NCBI RefSeq assembly: GCF_002264395.1
Contig: NZ_NFVA01000039.1
Coordinates: 1-61,685 of the forward strand
Source: Paenibacillus sp. VTT E-133291
GTDB taxonomy: Bacteria; Bacillota; Bacilli; Paenibacillales; Paenibacillaceae
Length of the DNA: 61,685 nucleotides
Direction: 5' to 3'
How positions within the stretch are numbered: the stretch's first letter is position 1; every line of letters begins with the position of its first letter. Below, piece after piece: positions 20,084 to 30,020 of this stretch. Position numbers and translations under genes: made by a program. The notes beneath the pieces are model-generated. The model made no database searches. It saw nothing but the letters and a program-made list of their open reading frames with translations, and was not told the DNA's origin.

Positions 20084-20362
20084 TTATCTTCTTGTTTTCT
20101 TATCGTCACCCGCGTGGCCTTTGTAAGTACGTGTTGGCGCGAACTCGCCCAACTTGTGACCTACCATATCTTCTGTTACGTATACAGGCACGTGTTTACG
20201 GCCGTCATATACACCAAACGTATGTCCGATAAACTGAGGGAAAATGGTTGAGCGACGGGACCAAGTTTTAACTACAACCTTTTTTTCAGCCTCGTTCAGT
20301 TCCTCAACTTTTTTAAGCAGGTAGCCATCGATAAACGGCCCCTTCTTTAAACTGCGACCCAT
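20084..20362 (-). CDS. rpsS: 30S ribosomal protein S19
   Basis: 92 residues; [18 protein letters not shown] and the C-terminal [19 protein letters not shown] are diagnostic. Head protein paired with S13. Confidence 0.98.
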   Translation of the reverse strand: MGRSLKKGPFIDGYLLKKVEELNEAEKKVVVKTWSRRSTIFPQFIGHTFGVYDGRKHVPVYVTEDMVGHKLGEFAPTRTYKGHAGDDKKTRR

Positions 20363-20434
20363 GTGTGAATCCTCCCTTCATCCGGTTCTTCAAACCGCGA
20401 ATCGACGCTTCGCGCTTTATTAACTTGAAGCGTC

Positions 20435-21265
20435 TTATTTCGTGCGGCGGCGAACGATATATTTATCAGATGCCTTGTTTTTCTTACGCGTTTTGTAACC
20501 AAGGGTTGGTTTACCCCATGGAGACATAGGCGATTTACGTCCGATTGGAGCGCGGCCTTCACCACCACCGTGTGGGTGATCGTTCGGGTTCATTACTACA
20601 CCGCGTACTTCAGGGCGACGGCCAAGCCAGCGACTACGTCCAGCTTTACCGATTTTGATCAATTCATGATCTTCGTTACCTACAGATCCGATAGTTGCAC
20701 GGCATACGCTAAGGATCTTACGAACCTCACCGGATGACAAACGAACGGAACAGTACTTTTCTTCTTTACCAAGCAATTGAGCTTCTGTACCAGCAGCACG
20801 AACCAATTGTCCGCCTTTACCTGGTTTCAACTCAATGTTGTGGATAACTGTACCGACTGGGATATTCTCCAGTGCAAGACTGTTACCAATTTTGATGTCG
20901 GCTGTTGGGCCAGACTCTACTTTATCCCCAACTTTTAAGCCTTTAGGAGCGATGATATAACGTTTCTCTCCATCAGCATAGTGGATCAAAGCAATATTAG
21001 ATGTACGGTTCGGGTCATACTCGATTGTAGCAACGCTACCTGGTATGCCGTCTTTAGTCCGTTTGAAGTCGATAATACGGTATTTACGTTTGTGTCCGCC
21101 GCCATGGTGACGAACCGTAATTTTACCTTGGTTGTTGCGTCCCGCATGTTTGAACAGCGGAGAAAGCAACGATTTCTCTGGCTGGTTTGTTGTGATTTCT
21201 TCAAACGTAGACACAGACATGTGGCGTCTTGCCGGAGAGGTCGGTTTGTACTTTTTGATTGGCAC
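20435..21265 (-). CDS. rplB: 50S ribosomal protein L2
   Basis: 276 residues; [16 protein letters not shown] and the conserved [20 protein letters not shown] with the His essential for peptidyl transfer. Full length. Confidence 0.98.
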   Translation of the reverse strand: MPIKKYKPTSPARRHMSVSTFEEITTNQPEKSLLSPLFKHAGRNNQGKITVRHHGGGHKRKYRIIDFKRTKDGIPGSVATIEYDPNRTSNIALIHYADGEKRYIIAPKGLKVGDKVESGPTADIKIGNSLALENIPVGTVIHNIELKPGKGGQLVRAAGTEAQLLGKEEKYCSVRLSSGEVRKILSVCRATIGSVGNEDHELIKIGKAGRSRWLGRRPEVRGVVMNPNDHPHGGGEGRAPIGRKSPMSPWGKPTLGYKTRKKNKASDKYIVRRRTK

Positions 21266-21292
21266 TATAGTTTCCTCCTTACTTTAAGAGTA

Positions 21293-21586
21293 TTATTCTA
21301 CCGCTTCAAAAAATTCAAGCGGTTTGCTGTCCGGGCTAAGCTTAACGATGGCTTTTTTCCACTCTGGAGTGTAACCAGAATATTTACCATAACGTTTCAG
21401 TTTGCCAGGTACGCGCATTGTGTTCACATTAGTTACTTTTACTTTGAAAATAGCCTCGACAGCTTTTTTGATTTCGGTTTTGTTAGCACGGATATCCACT
21501 TCAAAAGCGTATTTCATTTCGCTCATGTAGTCGGAAGTACGTTCCGTAATCACCGGACGTTTGATAATATCACGAGGATCTTTCAT
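21293..21586 (-). CDS. rplW: 50S ribosomal protein L23
   Basis: 97 residues; [20 protein letters not shown] at the start. Tunnel-exit docking site for trigger factor and SRP. Its ATG overlaps the rplD stop by one base. Confidence 0.98.
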   Translation of the reverse strand: MKDPRDIIKRPVITERTSDYMSEMKYAFEVDIRANKTEIKKAVEAIFKVKVTNVNTMRVPGKLKRYGKYSGYTPEWKKAIVKLSPDSKPLEFFEAVE

Positions 21587-22209
21587 TACGCGAACACCTC
21601 CTCTACCTTCAGAACTGCTTCTTTAGTGATGATCAGTTTGTCGTACGTTAGTACGTCAAGAACATTAATGCCGTCAGCCGCTACGAATTTCACCCCAGGG
21701 ATGTTACGAGCGGAAAGTGCTACGTTATCATCATAGCTAGTAGCTACGATCAAAGCTTTGCGTTCCACTTTCAGGTTGTTCAAGATTGCTGCGAATTCTT
21801 TCGTCTTCGGAGCATTCATTGTTAAGCTATCCAATACGATAATGTCATTCTCGAGTACTTTCGAGGACAAAGCGGATTTGATCGCCAAACGACGAACCTT
21901 CTTAGGCAATTTCCAAGAATAGCTGCGTGGTGTTGGTCCGAAGACAACGCCGCCGCCTTTCCATTGTGGAGAACGAATGGATCCTTGACGAGCGCGACCT
22001 GTACCTTTTTGTTTCCAAGGCTTACGTCCACCGCCACGAACTTCAGAACGTCCTTTTACTTTGTGTGTACCACGACGAAGGGAAGCTCTTTGCATAAGCG
22101 CAGCTTCATGTAGAACGTGCTCATTCGGTTCAATACCGAATACTGTATCACTCAGTTCTACTTCACCAACTTCGTTGCCACTAATATTAAAAAGTGTTAC
22201 TTTTGGCAT
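21586..22209 (-). CDS. rplD: 50S ribosomal protein L4
   Basis: 207 residues; the tunnel loop has [18 protein letters not shown], unaltered at the usual macrolide-resistance positions. In some bacteria L4 also represses the S10 operon. Confidence 0.98.
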   Translation of the reverse strand: MPKVTLFNISGNEVGEVELSDTVFGIEPNEHVLHEAALMQRASLRRGTHKVKGRSEVRGGGRKPWKQKGTGRARQGSIRSPQWKGGGVVFGPTPRSYSWKLPKKVRRLAIKSALSSKVLENDIIVLDSLTMNAPKTKEFAAILNNLKVERKALIVATSYDDNVALSARNIPGVKFVAADGINVLDVLTYDKLIITKEAVLKVEEVFA

Positions 22210-22234
22210 TTCATGTTCCTCCTTTCTTAGGTAA

Positions 22235-22858
22235 TTATTTCTTAACGGTTTGTTTAACTTTCACGAAGCTGTTTTTAGGACCTGGGATAGCGCCTTTAAC
22301 CAGCAATACGTTACGTTCAACGTCAACCTTGATGATTTCAAGCTTTTGAACCGTGATAGTCGTGTGACCCATATGTCCTGGAAGGCGTTTGCCCTTCGGA
22401 ACACGGTTAGCTTGGATAGAACCCATGGAACCTGGTCTTCTGTGGTAACGCGATCCGTGTGCCATTGGTCCGCGGCTTTGTCCCCAACGTTTGATGTTAC
22501 CTTGGAAACCTTTACCTTTGGATGTACCAGTTACGTCAACAAATTCGCCCTCAGCAAAGATATCAGCCTTCAGCTCTTGTCCAACCTCGAGAGTCCCGAG
22601 ATCAACACCGCGAATTTCGCGAACGTAGCGCTTAGGTGTTGCATTTGCCTTTTTGGCGTGACCCTGTTCAGGCTTATTGGAGCGACTTTCTTTTTTATCA
22701 GAAAAGCCCAATTGCACTGCTTCATATCCGTCGATATTCAGGTCTTTCTTTTGCAGTACTACACAAGGTCCTGCTTCGATAACAGTAACTGGAATTACGT
22801 TACCTTCTGGAGTAAACACTTGAGTCATACCGAGTTTTTTTCCTAAGATACCTTTCAA
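22235..22858 (-). CDS. rplC: 50S ribosomal protein L3
   Basis: 207 residues from TTG ([15 protein letters not shown]). The long loop [20 protein letters not shown] reaches the peptidyl transferase centre. The TTG lies eight bases after AGAGG; the upstream GTG is formed by that site itself. B. subtilis L3 begins at the equivalent residue. Confidence 0.96.
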   Translation of the reverse strand: MKGILGKKLGMTQVFTPEGNVIPVTVIEAGPCVVLQKKDLNIDGYEAVQLGFSDKKESRSNKPEQGHAKKANATPKRYVREIRGVDLGTLEVGQELKADIFAEGEFVDVTGTSKGKGFQGNIKRWGQSRGPMAHGSRYHRRPGSMGSIQANRVPKGKRLPGHMGHTTITVQKLEIIKVDVERNVLLVKGAIPGPKNSFVKVKQTVKK

Positions 22859-22899
22859 TGTTGACACCTCTTTTCTTTTCCTAAGTTACTAATAAAGAA

Positions 22900-23339
<440 letters not shown>

Positions 23340-23345
23340 TTTATT

Positions 23346-23374
23346 ATTATATATAATAGGCGGCAGTATTGCAA
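23346..23374 (-). promoter_or_regulatory. Sigma-A promoter of the S10-spc-alpha operon
   Basis: TTGCAA, 17 bases, TATAAT on the minus strand. This gives the S10 cluster its own start, separate from str, because hemAT intervenes. Confidence 0.8.
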
Positions 23375-23392
23375 GCTTAAATAACAAAACAA

Positions 23393-23411
23393 CGCATATT
23401 TTTTTCATGCG
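23393..23411 (-). terminator. Weak terminator candidate after hemAT
   Basis: CGCAT/ATGCG with an A-rich loop, followed on the minus strand by TTGTTTTG. It is the only hairpin between the hemAT stop and the S10 promoter. Confidence 0.35.
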
Positions 23412-23434
23412 CTGCTTTATTACTATTATATAGG

Positions 23435-24781
23435 TTAAAGATTCTCAGTGGCAGACTTAAAAACTTCAGCTGACTCGGCAGTCTGTGCTGTTGCTGACCC
23501 AATTCCCTCTATAGTCTGAATCAATGTTCTTATTTCTTCTTCTACTATAACAATCTCTTGTGTGCTACTTCTCATCGCCTCAACAATTTCAGAAAATAAA
23601 AGACTTGTCTCAACGGATTGATGTTTCCCGCTTCTGGTTAGCTCTTGTACCTTACGTATCTCCTCAACGACCTGTTGTGTGAGAATTCCTGATTTGTACG
23701 TCAGCTCTATGATCTGAATTACAGTATTCTTCGTATCCTCTGCCAATCGACTAACTTCTTGAGCAACTACACTAAACCCTCTACCATGCACTCCGGCTCT
23801 AGCCGCTTCTATCGTTGCATTAAGTGAAAGAATTTTAGTTTGATCTGCAATATCTTTTACTGAGTTTACGATTTTTTGAATTTGTTTAGAGGAATCACTT
23901 AATTCGTGGACTGAATGTTCCATTTCACTGGTACTTTGATAAATAAGATTAATCTGTTCTGTTAAGCTATCCAAATGCTCATGTCCATCTGTAGCCAACC
24001 CCTGCGACTCTACAGCGGATGTAGCTGTATGTTGGAATGTTCTACTCACTTCATTGCTACTGGCTACTAGCTGCTTCACAGCAGCATTTGTGTCGATACT
24101 AAAATCTATTAATTCGCTGCTGAATTCAGCAATTTTCTGCTTTAATTCATTTTTAACCAAAAGGTATTGTTGTTCCTTCTCTTTGACGTTTTCCTTCTCA
24201 TATTCCTCTAGGACAAGTTGTTGTTCAAGGTTAAGCAGCTTAGTTACGGTCTTAACTACATGTAGACGTGAATGGTCATCCTGTGTCTCATTATAAATAA
24301 CTTGTATAAAAACGTTCTGAAGATTTTGAAAAGCGGATAAGTACCATTTAGGCTCAAGTCCTACTCTTTTGTGAATATTAGCAATCTTCATTCGCTTTGC
24401 TATGTATTCTTTATCAACATTGCCATCAAAAATTTCAATGATATGCTCGCGGAGTGTTGTTTTCAACCTCTCAATACTACTATGCTCCAGTATAATGGCT
24501 TCGAGTTTATCCACTCCTAATACCGAATTATAAAATTGATCAATGATATAGTCTATATTCTTTTCAACGCTAGGCTTTACCCTACGTAATAATTTCAAAT
24601 CTGCTTCAGTTAGATCAATCATTCTCATTTGCTCATTGAGTTCGTCATAACCCTCAAGAGTATGAAAAAAATCTTCAGTACGCTTAGTCTGGTGTTCATG
24701 TTCTAGATTAGGGGTGTGAGAATCCTCATTATTATTACGTGATGTTATAGCATGCATGAATGAAAAAGGACATTTTCCCAT
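23435..24781 (-). CDS. hemAT: Globin-coupled haem sensor chemoreceptor (HemAT)
   Basis: 448 residues, soluble (no membrane segment). A globin-like sensor domain (about 45-200) has the likely proximal haem ligand His137 in [15 protein letters not shown] and an aromatic Tyr84 in the distal region. A long coiled coil leads to the methyl-accepting signalling domain with the hairpin tip [18 protein letters not shown]. subtilis HemAT is an oxygen sensor that drives aerotaxis through CheA; the same role is inferred. Start ATG after AAGGGGAGAG. Its place between tuf and rpsJ is unusual, as these are normally adjacent. Base usage looks more AT-rich than its ribosomal neighbours. Confidence 0.93.
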   Translation of the reverse strand: MGKCPFSFMHAITSRNNNEDSHTPNLEHEHQTKRTEDFFHTLEGYDELNEQMRMIDLTEADLKLLRRVKPSVEKNIDYIIDQFYNSVLGVDKLEAIILEHSSIERLKTTLREHIIEIFDGNVDKEYIAKRMKIANIHKRVGLEPKWYLSAFQNLQNVFIQVIYNETQDDHSRLHVVKTVTKLLNLEQQLVLEEYEKENVKEKEQQYLLVKNELKQKIAEFSSELIDFSIDTNAAVKQLVASSNEVSRTFQHTATSAVESQGLATDGHEHLDSLTEQINLIYQSTSEMEHSVHELSDSSKQIQKIVNSVKDIADQTKILSLNATIEAARAGVHGRGFSVVAQEVSRLAEDTKNTVIQIIELTYKSGILTQQVVEEIRKVQELTRSGKHQSVETSLLFSEIVEAMRSSTQEIVIVEEEIRTLIQTIEGIGSATAQTAESAEVFKSATENL

Positions 24782-24832
24782 GTTATCACTCTCCCCTTAA
24801 TTACTATTTTTTTACAATATTACCTCCCTTTC

Positions 24833-24862
24833 ATTTTACTCTATGATTATTAAAATTGTAAA
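24833..24862 (-). promoter_or_regulatory. Candidate hemAT promoter
   Basis: TTTACA, 18 bases, TAAAAT on the minus strand, giving a leader of roughly 45 bases. The rest of the 240-base gap back to the tuf terminator is AT-rich, with a short tandem repeat (GAATTTTGTA twice) and a perfect TGTCGAA (24932-24938), the Spo0A box core. No sigma-D motif was clear. Confidence 0.45.
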
Positions 24863-25022
24863 CAATTTATCGTTGAATTTTGTAGAATTTTGTAGAATCA
24901 TTCGAAATAATATACTTATTTTAGCTTATATTGTCGAATATTAGATGATTTATCCTCAAATGAAACGAAAAATCAATTAATAGTCTATCGAACAAAATAA
25001 GAAATTAAGTAATATTACAACA

Positions 25023-25058
25023 AAAAGCCCCGGATTCTCCGCAAGAAGAATCCGGGGC
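25023..25058 (-). terminator. Terminator of the str operon after tuf
   Basis: A perfect 11-bp stem GCCCCGGATTC/GAATCCGGGGC followed by TTTTTG. Confidence 0.95.
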
Positions 25059-25095
25059 ACTATGATTCAGAGTCTACCCGCAGATAGAAACGAAT

Positions 25096-26286
25096 TTATT
25101 TTTGGATGGAAGCTACGCTACCTGCTCCAACTGTACGTCCACCTTCGCGAATGGAGAATTTAGTACCTTCTTCAATAGCGATAGGGGAGATCAAAGCAAC
25201 AGTTACAGTGATGTTGTCACCAGGCATAACCATTTCAGTACCTTCTGGCAAGTTGATGATGCCAGTTACGTCAGTTGTACGGAAGTAGAACTGTGGACGG
25301 TAACCAGTGAAGAATGGTTTGTGACGTCCGCCTTCTTCTTTAGTCAAAACGTAGATTTGAGCAGTGAACTCAGTGTGTGGTTTAACAGAGTTCGGTTTAG
25401 CCAATACTTGGCCACGCTCGATCATAGTACGGTCTACACCACGAAGCAAAGCTCCGATGTTGTCGCCCGCTTGAGCGGAATCCAGCAATTTACGGAACAT
25501 TTCTACGCCCGTAACTACGGATTTCTTAGTTTCTTCGTGAATACCAACGATTTCGATTTCTTCTCCGACTTTAACTGTTCCGCGTTCTACGCGACCAGTT
25601 GCCACAGTACCGCGACCAGTGATGGAGAATACATCTTCGACAGGCATCAAGAATGGTTTGTCAGTTTGACGCTCTGGAAGTGGAATGTACTCGTCGATTG
25701 TTTCGAACATTTCAACAATCTTCTTAGCATATTCGCCTTCTGGGTTTTGAAGAGCTTCACGAGCAGAACCACGAATGATTGGAGTATCGTCGCCTGGGAA
25801 GTCATACTCGCTAAGCAAGTCACGAACTTCCATTTCAACCAATTCCAACAACTCTTCGTCTTCAACCATGTCGCATTTGTTCAAGAAAACAACGATGTAT
25901 GGAACACCTACTTGACGGGACAACAGGATGTGCTCGCGAGTTTGTGGCATAGGGCCATCAGCTGCGGATACAACCAGGATAGCTCCGTCCATTTGCGCTG
26001 CGCCTGTGATCATGTTTTTAACATAGTCGGCGTGACCAGGGCAGTCTACGTGAGCGTAGTGACGGTTAGGAGTTTCATATTCAACGTGGGAAGTGGAGAT
26101 TGTGATACCACGTTCGCGCTCTTCAGGAGCTTTGTCGATTTGATCGAATGCGATAGCTGCGCCACCGTAAGTTTTGGACAATACAGTAGTGATTGCAGCA
26201 GTCAGAGTCGTTTTACCATGGTCGACGTGACCAATAGTACCGATGTTAACGTGCGGTTTGTTACGTTCAAACTTTGCCTTTGCCAT
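25096..26286 (-). CDS. tuf: Elongation factor Tu
   Basis: 396 residues. GTPase that delivers aminoacyl-tRNA. G1 GHVDHGKT (19-26), effector [28 protein letters not shown], then the two beta-barrel domains. ATG after AAGGAGG. Last gene of the str operon, separated from fusA by a strong hairpin. Confidence 0.99.
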   Translation of the reverse strand: MAKAKFERNKPHVNIGTIGHVDHGKTTLTAAITTVLSKTYGGAAIAFDQIDKAPEERERGITISTSHVEYETPNRHYAHVDCPGHADYVKNMITGAAQMDGAILVVSAADGPMPQTREHILLSRQVGVPYIVVFLNKCDMVEDEELLELVEMEVRDLLSEYDFPGDDTPIIRGSAREALQNPEGEYAKKIVEMFETIDEYIPLPERQTDKPFLMPVEDVFSITGRGTVATGRVERGTVKVGEEIEIVGIHEETKKSVVTGVEMFRKLLDSAQAGDNIGALLRGVDRTMIERGQVLAKPNSVKPHTEFTAQIYVLTKEEGGRHKPFFTGYRPQFYFRTTDVTGIINLPEGTEMVMPGDNITVTVALISPIAIEEGTKFSIREGGRTVGAGSVASIQK

Positions 26287-26326
26287 TTGAACAGTTCCTC
26301 CTTAATGTGGGGTTCCTTATATTTGA

Positions 26327-26379
26327 GCCGCCCGTATATATGCTTATCTTAGATGACTGAGTGATTATACTCGGACGGC
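26327..26379 (-). other. Hairpin between fusA and tuf
   Basis: GCCGTCCG and TATA pair with TATA and CGGGCGGC (12 pairs, one G-U, a two-base bulge) across a 25-base loop. No T-run follows. A processing or stabilising element would fit the higher amount of EF-Tu needed relative to EF-G. Confidence 0.6.
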
Positions 26380-26395
26380 AAGTTAAAACTAGTAA

Positions 26396-28474
26396 TTATT
26401 CTCCGCCTTTGTTCTTAGCAGCGATCTCTTCCGCAATGGATTTCGGAACTTCTTCATAGTGAGAAAGCTCCATTGAGAATACGCCACGTCCTTGAGTACC
26501 AGAACGAAGAGTTGTAGAGTATCCGAACATTTCGGAAAGAGGCACCTTAGCACGGATAATTTGCGCTCCACCACGGGAATCCATACCTTCGATACGGCCA
26601 CGGCGGGAGTTCAGCATACCCATAACATCACCCATATATTCCTCAGGAACAGTTACTTCTACTTTCATGATTGGCTCAAGCAGGACAGGCTTACACTTGT
26701 CTTTAGCTGCTTTAAGCGCCATCGAGCCGGCAATTTTAAATGCCATTTCGTTGGAATCGACATCATGGTAAGAACCATCAACGATGGTAGCTTTAACGTC
26801 TACAAGCGGGAAGCCTGCAAGTACGCCGTTTTTCATTTGTTCTTCGATACCCGCAAGTGCAGGAGCGATGTACTCTCTAGGAACCGAGCCACCGACAACT
26901 TTACTTTCGAATTTGCTACCAGTACCTGGCTCGAGGGGTTCAAATTCAACCCATACGTGACCGTATTGACCACGACCACCAGATTGGCGTACAAATTTAC
27001 CTTCGACGCGAGCAGGTGCCTTGAACGTTTCGCGGTAAGCAACCTGTGGTTTACCCACATTGGTTTCTACTTTGAACTCACGACGCATACGGTCGATGAT
27101 GATGTCCAAGTGAAGTTCACCCATACCAGCCAGGATAGTTTGGCCTGTTTCTTCATCAGTATGAGCACGAAGAGTGGGATCCTCTTCAGTCAACTTACCG
27201 AGAGCAACGCCCAATTTATCTTGGTCAGCTTTTGTTTTTGGTTCAACAGCGATTTCGATAACTGGATCAGGAAAGTTCATTGATTCCAAAATTACTGGAT
27301 GCTTCTCATCACACAGTGTATCACCTGTACTGGTGTCTTTCAAACCAACTGCTGCAGCGATGTCACCAGAATACACGATGGAAATCTCTTGACGGCTGTT
27401 AGCATGCATTTGAAGGATACGACCAATACGTTCACGCTTGTTCTTAGTAGCATTAACTACGTAAGATCCGGACTCTAGAATACCAGAGTATACACGGAAG
27501 AACGTAAGTTTACCTACATAAGGGTCAGTCATGATTTTAAATGCCAAAGCTGCAAACGGTTCTTCATCCGAAGAATGACGAACTGCTTCAGTTCCATCAT
27601 CAAGATGTCCAGTGATAGCTGGAACGTCAAGAGGAGATGGCAAGTAATCAATAACCGCATCCAGCATAAGCTGAATCCCTTTGTTACGGTAGGAGGATCC
27701 AACAATTACAGGGAACAATTTAACTTCAACTACGCCTTTGCGCAGTGCAGCTTTAATTTCCGGAACTGTAATTTCTTCGCCTTCCAGGTACTTCATAGTC
27801 AGATCTTCATCAAGTTCAGCAACTTTCTCGATCAACTCGAGACGCAGCTCCTCAACTTTGGCCAAATATTCTTCCGGAATATCCGTTACTTCGATGTTTT
27901 GGCCTAGATCATCTCTGAACATGTGTGCTTTTTGCTCAACAAGGTCGATAATACCAGTGAAATCACTTTCTGCGCCAATTGGCAATTGAATAGCAACTGC
28001 ATTGGCTTGAAGGCGATCACGCATAGTTTCGATTACGTTAAGGAAGTCTGCACCGATAATGTCCATTTTGTTCACATACGCAATACGGGGTACGTTATAA
28101 CGGTCAGCCTGTCTCCATACGGTTTCAGACTGAGGCTCAACGCCCTCTTTTGCACTAAATACACCTACTGCCCCATCCAATACACGCAGGGAACGTTCAA
28201 CTTCAACAGTGAAGTCAACGTGTCCTGGGGTATCAATGATATTGATGCGGTGACCTTTCCACGCAGCAGTCGTAGCAGCGGACGTAATCGTGATTCCGCG
28301 CTCTTGTTCTTGCTCCATCCAGTCCATTGTAGCAGCACCCTCGTGAACTTCACCGATTTTGTGCGTACGGCCTGTATAGAAAAGAATCCGCTCTGTGGTA
28401 GTTGTTTTACCAGCATCAATATGCGCCATGATCCCGATATTACGTGTATTTTTTAAGGAGAACTCTCTAGCCAT
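26396..28474 (-). CDS. fusA: Elongation factor G
   Basis: 692 residues, five-domain translocase GTPase: [15 protein letters not shown] (G1), [24 protein letters not shown], then domains II-V ending in [19 protein letters not shown] after AAGGGAG. Follows rpsG by 47 bases. Confidence 0.99.
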   Translation of the reverse strand: MAREFSLKNTRNIGIMAHIDAGKTTTTERILFYTGRTHKIGEVHEGAATMDWMEQEQERGITITSAATTAAWKGHRINIIDTPGHVDFTVEVERSLRVLDGAVGVFSAKEGVEPQSETVWRQADRYNVPRIAYVNKMDIIGADFLNVIETMRDRLQANAVAIQLPIGAESDFTGIIDLVEQKAHMFRDDLGQNIEVTDIPEEYLAKVEELRLELIEKVAELDEDLTMKYLEGEEITVPEIKAALRKGVVEVKLFPVIVGSSYRNKGIQLMLDAVIDYLPSPLDVPAITGHLDDGTEAVRHSSDEEPFAALAFKIMTDPYVGKLTFFRVYSGILESGSYVVNATKNKRERIGRILQMHANSRQEISIVYSGDIAAAVGLKDTSTGDTLCDEKHPVILESMNFPDPVIEIAVEPKTKADQDKLGVALGKLTEEDPTLRAHTDEETGQTILAGMGELHLDIIIDRMRREFKVETNVGKPQVAYRETFKAPARVEGKFVRQSGGRGQYGHVWVEFEPLEPGTGSKFESKVVGGSVPREYIAPALAGIEEQMKNGVLAGFPLVDVKATIVDGSYHDVDSNEMAFKIAGSMALKAAKDKCKPVLLEPIMKVEVTVPEEYMGDVMGMLNSRRGRIEGMDSRGGAQIIRAKVPLSEMFGYSTTLRSGTQGRGVFSMELSHYEEVPKSIAEEIAAKNKGGE

Positions 28475-28521
28475 GAAATGGATCTCCCTTCAAAATATAA
28501 GTTATTTGAATGACCTTAATC

Positions 28522-28992
28522 CTACCAACGGTAGTGAGCGAACGCTTTGTTTGCTTCAGCCATTTTGTGTGTATCTTCACGTTTCTTAACAGAAGCGCCT
28601 GTGTTGTTGGAAGCGTCGATGATCTCAGCCGCCAAACGCTCTTCCATCGTCTTCTCACCGCGGTTGCGAGAGTAGTTTACGAGCCAACGTAATCCCAGAG
28701 CAGTACGTCTCTCTGGTTTAACCTCGATAGGTACTTGATAGTTAGCACCACCGACACGACGAGCTTTGACTTCCAAAACCGGCATGATGTTCTTGATGGC
28801 AGCTTCGAAAACTTCCATCGGATCTTTACCCGTACGTTCTTCAATCAATTTGAATGAATTGTACAGAATGCTTTGAGCGACACCTCTTTTACCACCCAGC
28901 ATAATGCGGTTAATCAAACGAGTAACCAACTTGCTATTATACAACGGATCTGGCAATACGTCTCTCTTAGTAACTGGACCTTTGCGTGGCAT
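28522..28992 (-). CDS. rpsG: 30S ribosomal protein S7
   Basis: 156 residues; [20 protein letters not shown] is diagnostic. Head organiser at the exit-site tRNA and mRNA exit. Between rpsL and fusA. Confidence 0.98.
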   Translation of the reverse strand: MPRKGPVTKRDVLPDPLYNSKLVTRLINRIMLGGKRGVAQSILYNSFKLIEERTGKDPMEVFEAAIKNIMPVLEVKARRVGGANYQVPIEVKPERRTALGLRWLVNYSRNRGEKTMEERLAAEIIDASNNTGASVKKREDTHKMAEANKAFAHYRW

Positions 28993-29036
28993 GGATATCC
29001 CCCTTTCTTAAATGTTTATTATTCTAGAATTTTTTC

Positions 29037-29456
29037 TTATTTCTTAGCTTTAGGACGTTTAGCACCGTATTTAGAACGAGCTTGCATCCGGTTAGCTACA
29101 CCTGCTGTATCCAATGCACCACGAACGATATGGTAACGAACCCCTGCAAGGTCCTTTACTTTACCTCCGCGAAGTAATACAACACTGTGCTCTTGTAAGT
29201 TATGTCCGATACCCGGGATATAAGCTGTTACCTCGAGACGGTTCGTCAAACGAACACGGGCATATTTACGAAGCGCTGAGTTTGGTTTACGTGGAGTCAT
29301 AGTACCAACACGAGTGCACACACCGCGTTTTTGCGGAGCGCTCAAATTTGTAGCCTCACGCTTGAGGGCGTTATACCCTTTTTGAAGAGCGGGAGATTTA
29401 GATTTTTCGATTTTGGCTTGACGGCCTTTACGAACCAATTGGTTAATTGTTGGCAT
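29037..29456 (-). CDS. rpsL: 30S ribosomal protein S12 with unusual residues 56 and 104
   Basis: 139 residues from the ATG that follows GGGGGTG; an ORF extension of 27 residues is rejected. S12 lies at the decoding centre. The loop reads [11 protein letters not shown], with Arg at position 56 where Lys is usual (E. coli Lys42/43), and KDLAGVRYH, with Ala at 104 where Pro is usual. The DNA codons are CGT and GCA. Changes at both positions are known to alter streptomycin response and decoding accuracy in other bacteria. Confidence 0.98.
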   Translation of the reverse strand: MPTINQLVRKGRQAKIEKSKSPALQKGYNALKREATNLSAPQKRGVCTRVGTMTPRKPNSALRKYARVRLTNRLEVTAYIPGIGHNLQEHSVVLLRGGKVKDLAGVRYHIVRGALDTAGVANRMQARSKYGAKRPKAKK

Positions 29457-29589
29457 GTTGTTGCCACCCCCTTCCTGAAATGATAGCCGATTTAAGAACT
29501 CTAAGCCCACAGACCCAGGCGGTTCATAAAAAGACAAATGAAAAGTTCTTGCCGCTGGAGTTCACCCCAGTACAAAAACATTTCCGTAG

Positions 29590-29841
29590 CTATTGTTTTA
29601 AGACGGCTGCCATCGCAGCGCCAACTTCTATTCCGCAGGCCTTGCCCAAATTTAGCATTGTATCCACGTATGTGATCTTAACACCTTGTTTGTTACAAAG
29701 CATAACTATCCTGGAAGTAAGCCTTTGATCTCCGTCCTCTGCCACATAGACTTCTGCGGCTTGGCCCAACTCTACCGCCTTGACGGTTTGTTTGGTACCG
29801 ATCTTGACCTGAGCATCCTGTAGTCCTCTATCATCAGTCAT
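29590..29841 (-). CDS. rplGB: Ribosomal L7Ae-like protein (YbxF family)
   Basis: 83 residues from the ATG seven bases after GGAGGT; a TTG and an ATG slightly upstream fall in or beside the ribosome binding site. L7Ae/L30e fold with IGTKQTVKAVELGQAAEVYV and LGKACGIEVGAA, matching kink-turn-binding proteins. B. subtilis YbxF binds K-turn RNA and associates with ribosomes, but its precise role is unsettled. First gene of the str operon here. Confidence 0.92.
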   Translation of the reverse strand: MTDDRGLQDAQVKIGTKQTVKAVELGQAAEVYVAEDGDQRLTSRIVMLCNKQGVKITYVDTMLNLGKACGIEVGAAMAAVLKQ

Positions 29842-29893
29842 AATCATTACCTCCAATGAACAAGGATAACATGGCTACTCACGCACCTTAGAC

Positions 29894-29922
29894 ATTTTAG
29901 CATTATCAATAGATGGTGTCAA
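29894..29922 (-). promoter_or_regulatory. Sigma-A promoter of the str operon
   Basis: TTGACA, 17 bases, TAAAAT on the minus strand, about 52 bases before the rplGB start. It lets rplGB-rpsL-rpsG-fusA-tuf start independently of rpoBC. Confidence 0.8.
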
Positions 29923-29966
29923 GAAATTCAGCAATAATATTTATCATTATTATACACAGCAGATAT

Positions 29967-29998
29967 TCGTGTCACACCTATGAATAGGTATGACACGA
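29967..29998 (-). terminator. Strong hairpin after rpoC, without T-run
   Basis: TCGTGTCA and the adjoining TACCTA/TAGGTG pair into a 14-bp stem with a four-base loop. The bases that follow on the minus strand (ATATCTGC) are not T-rich, so it is an atypical terminator or an mRNA 3'-end stabiliser. Confidence 0.5.
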
Positions 29999-30020
29999 GT
30001 TCACTACCATGATTGCTAAT

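Noticed and set aside
25102..26352. 416-codon ORF on the plus strand across tuf
   Set aside because: It is the exact antisense of tuf, is rich in Cys/Ser/Phe as antisense frames of highly expressed genes are, and has no ribosome binding site or family similarity.
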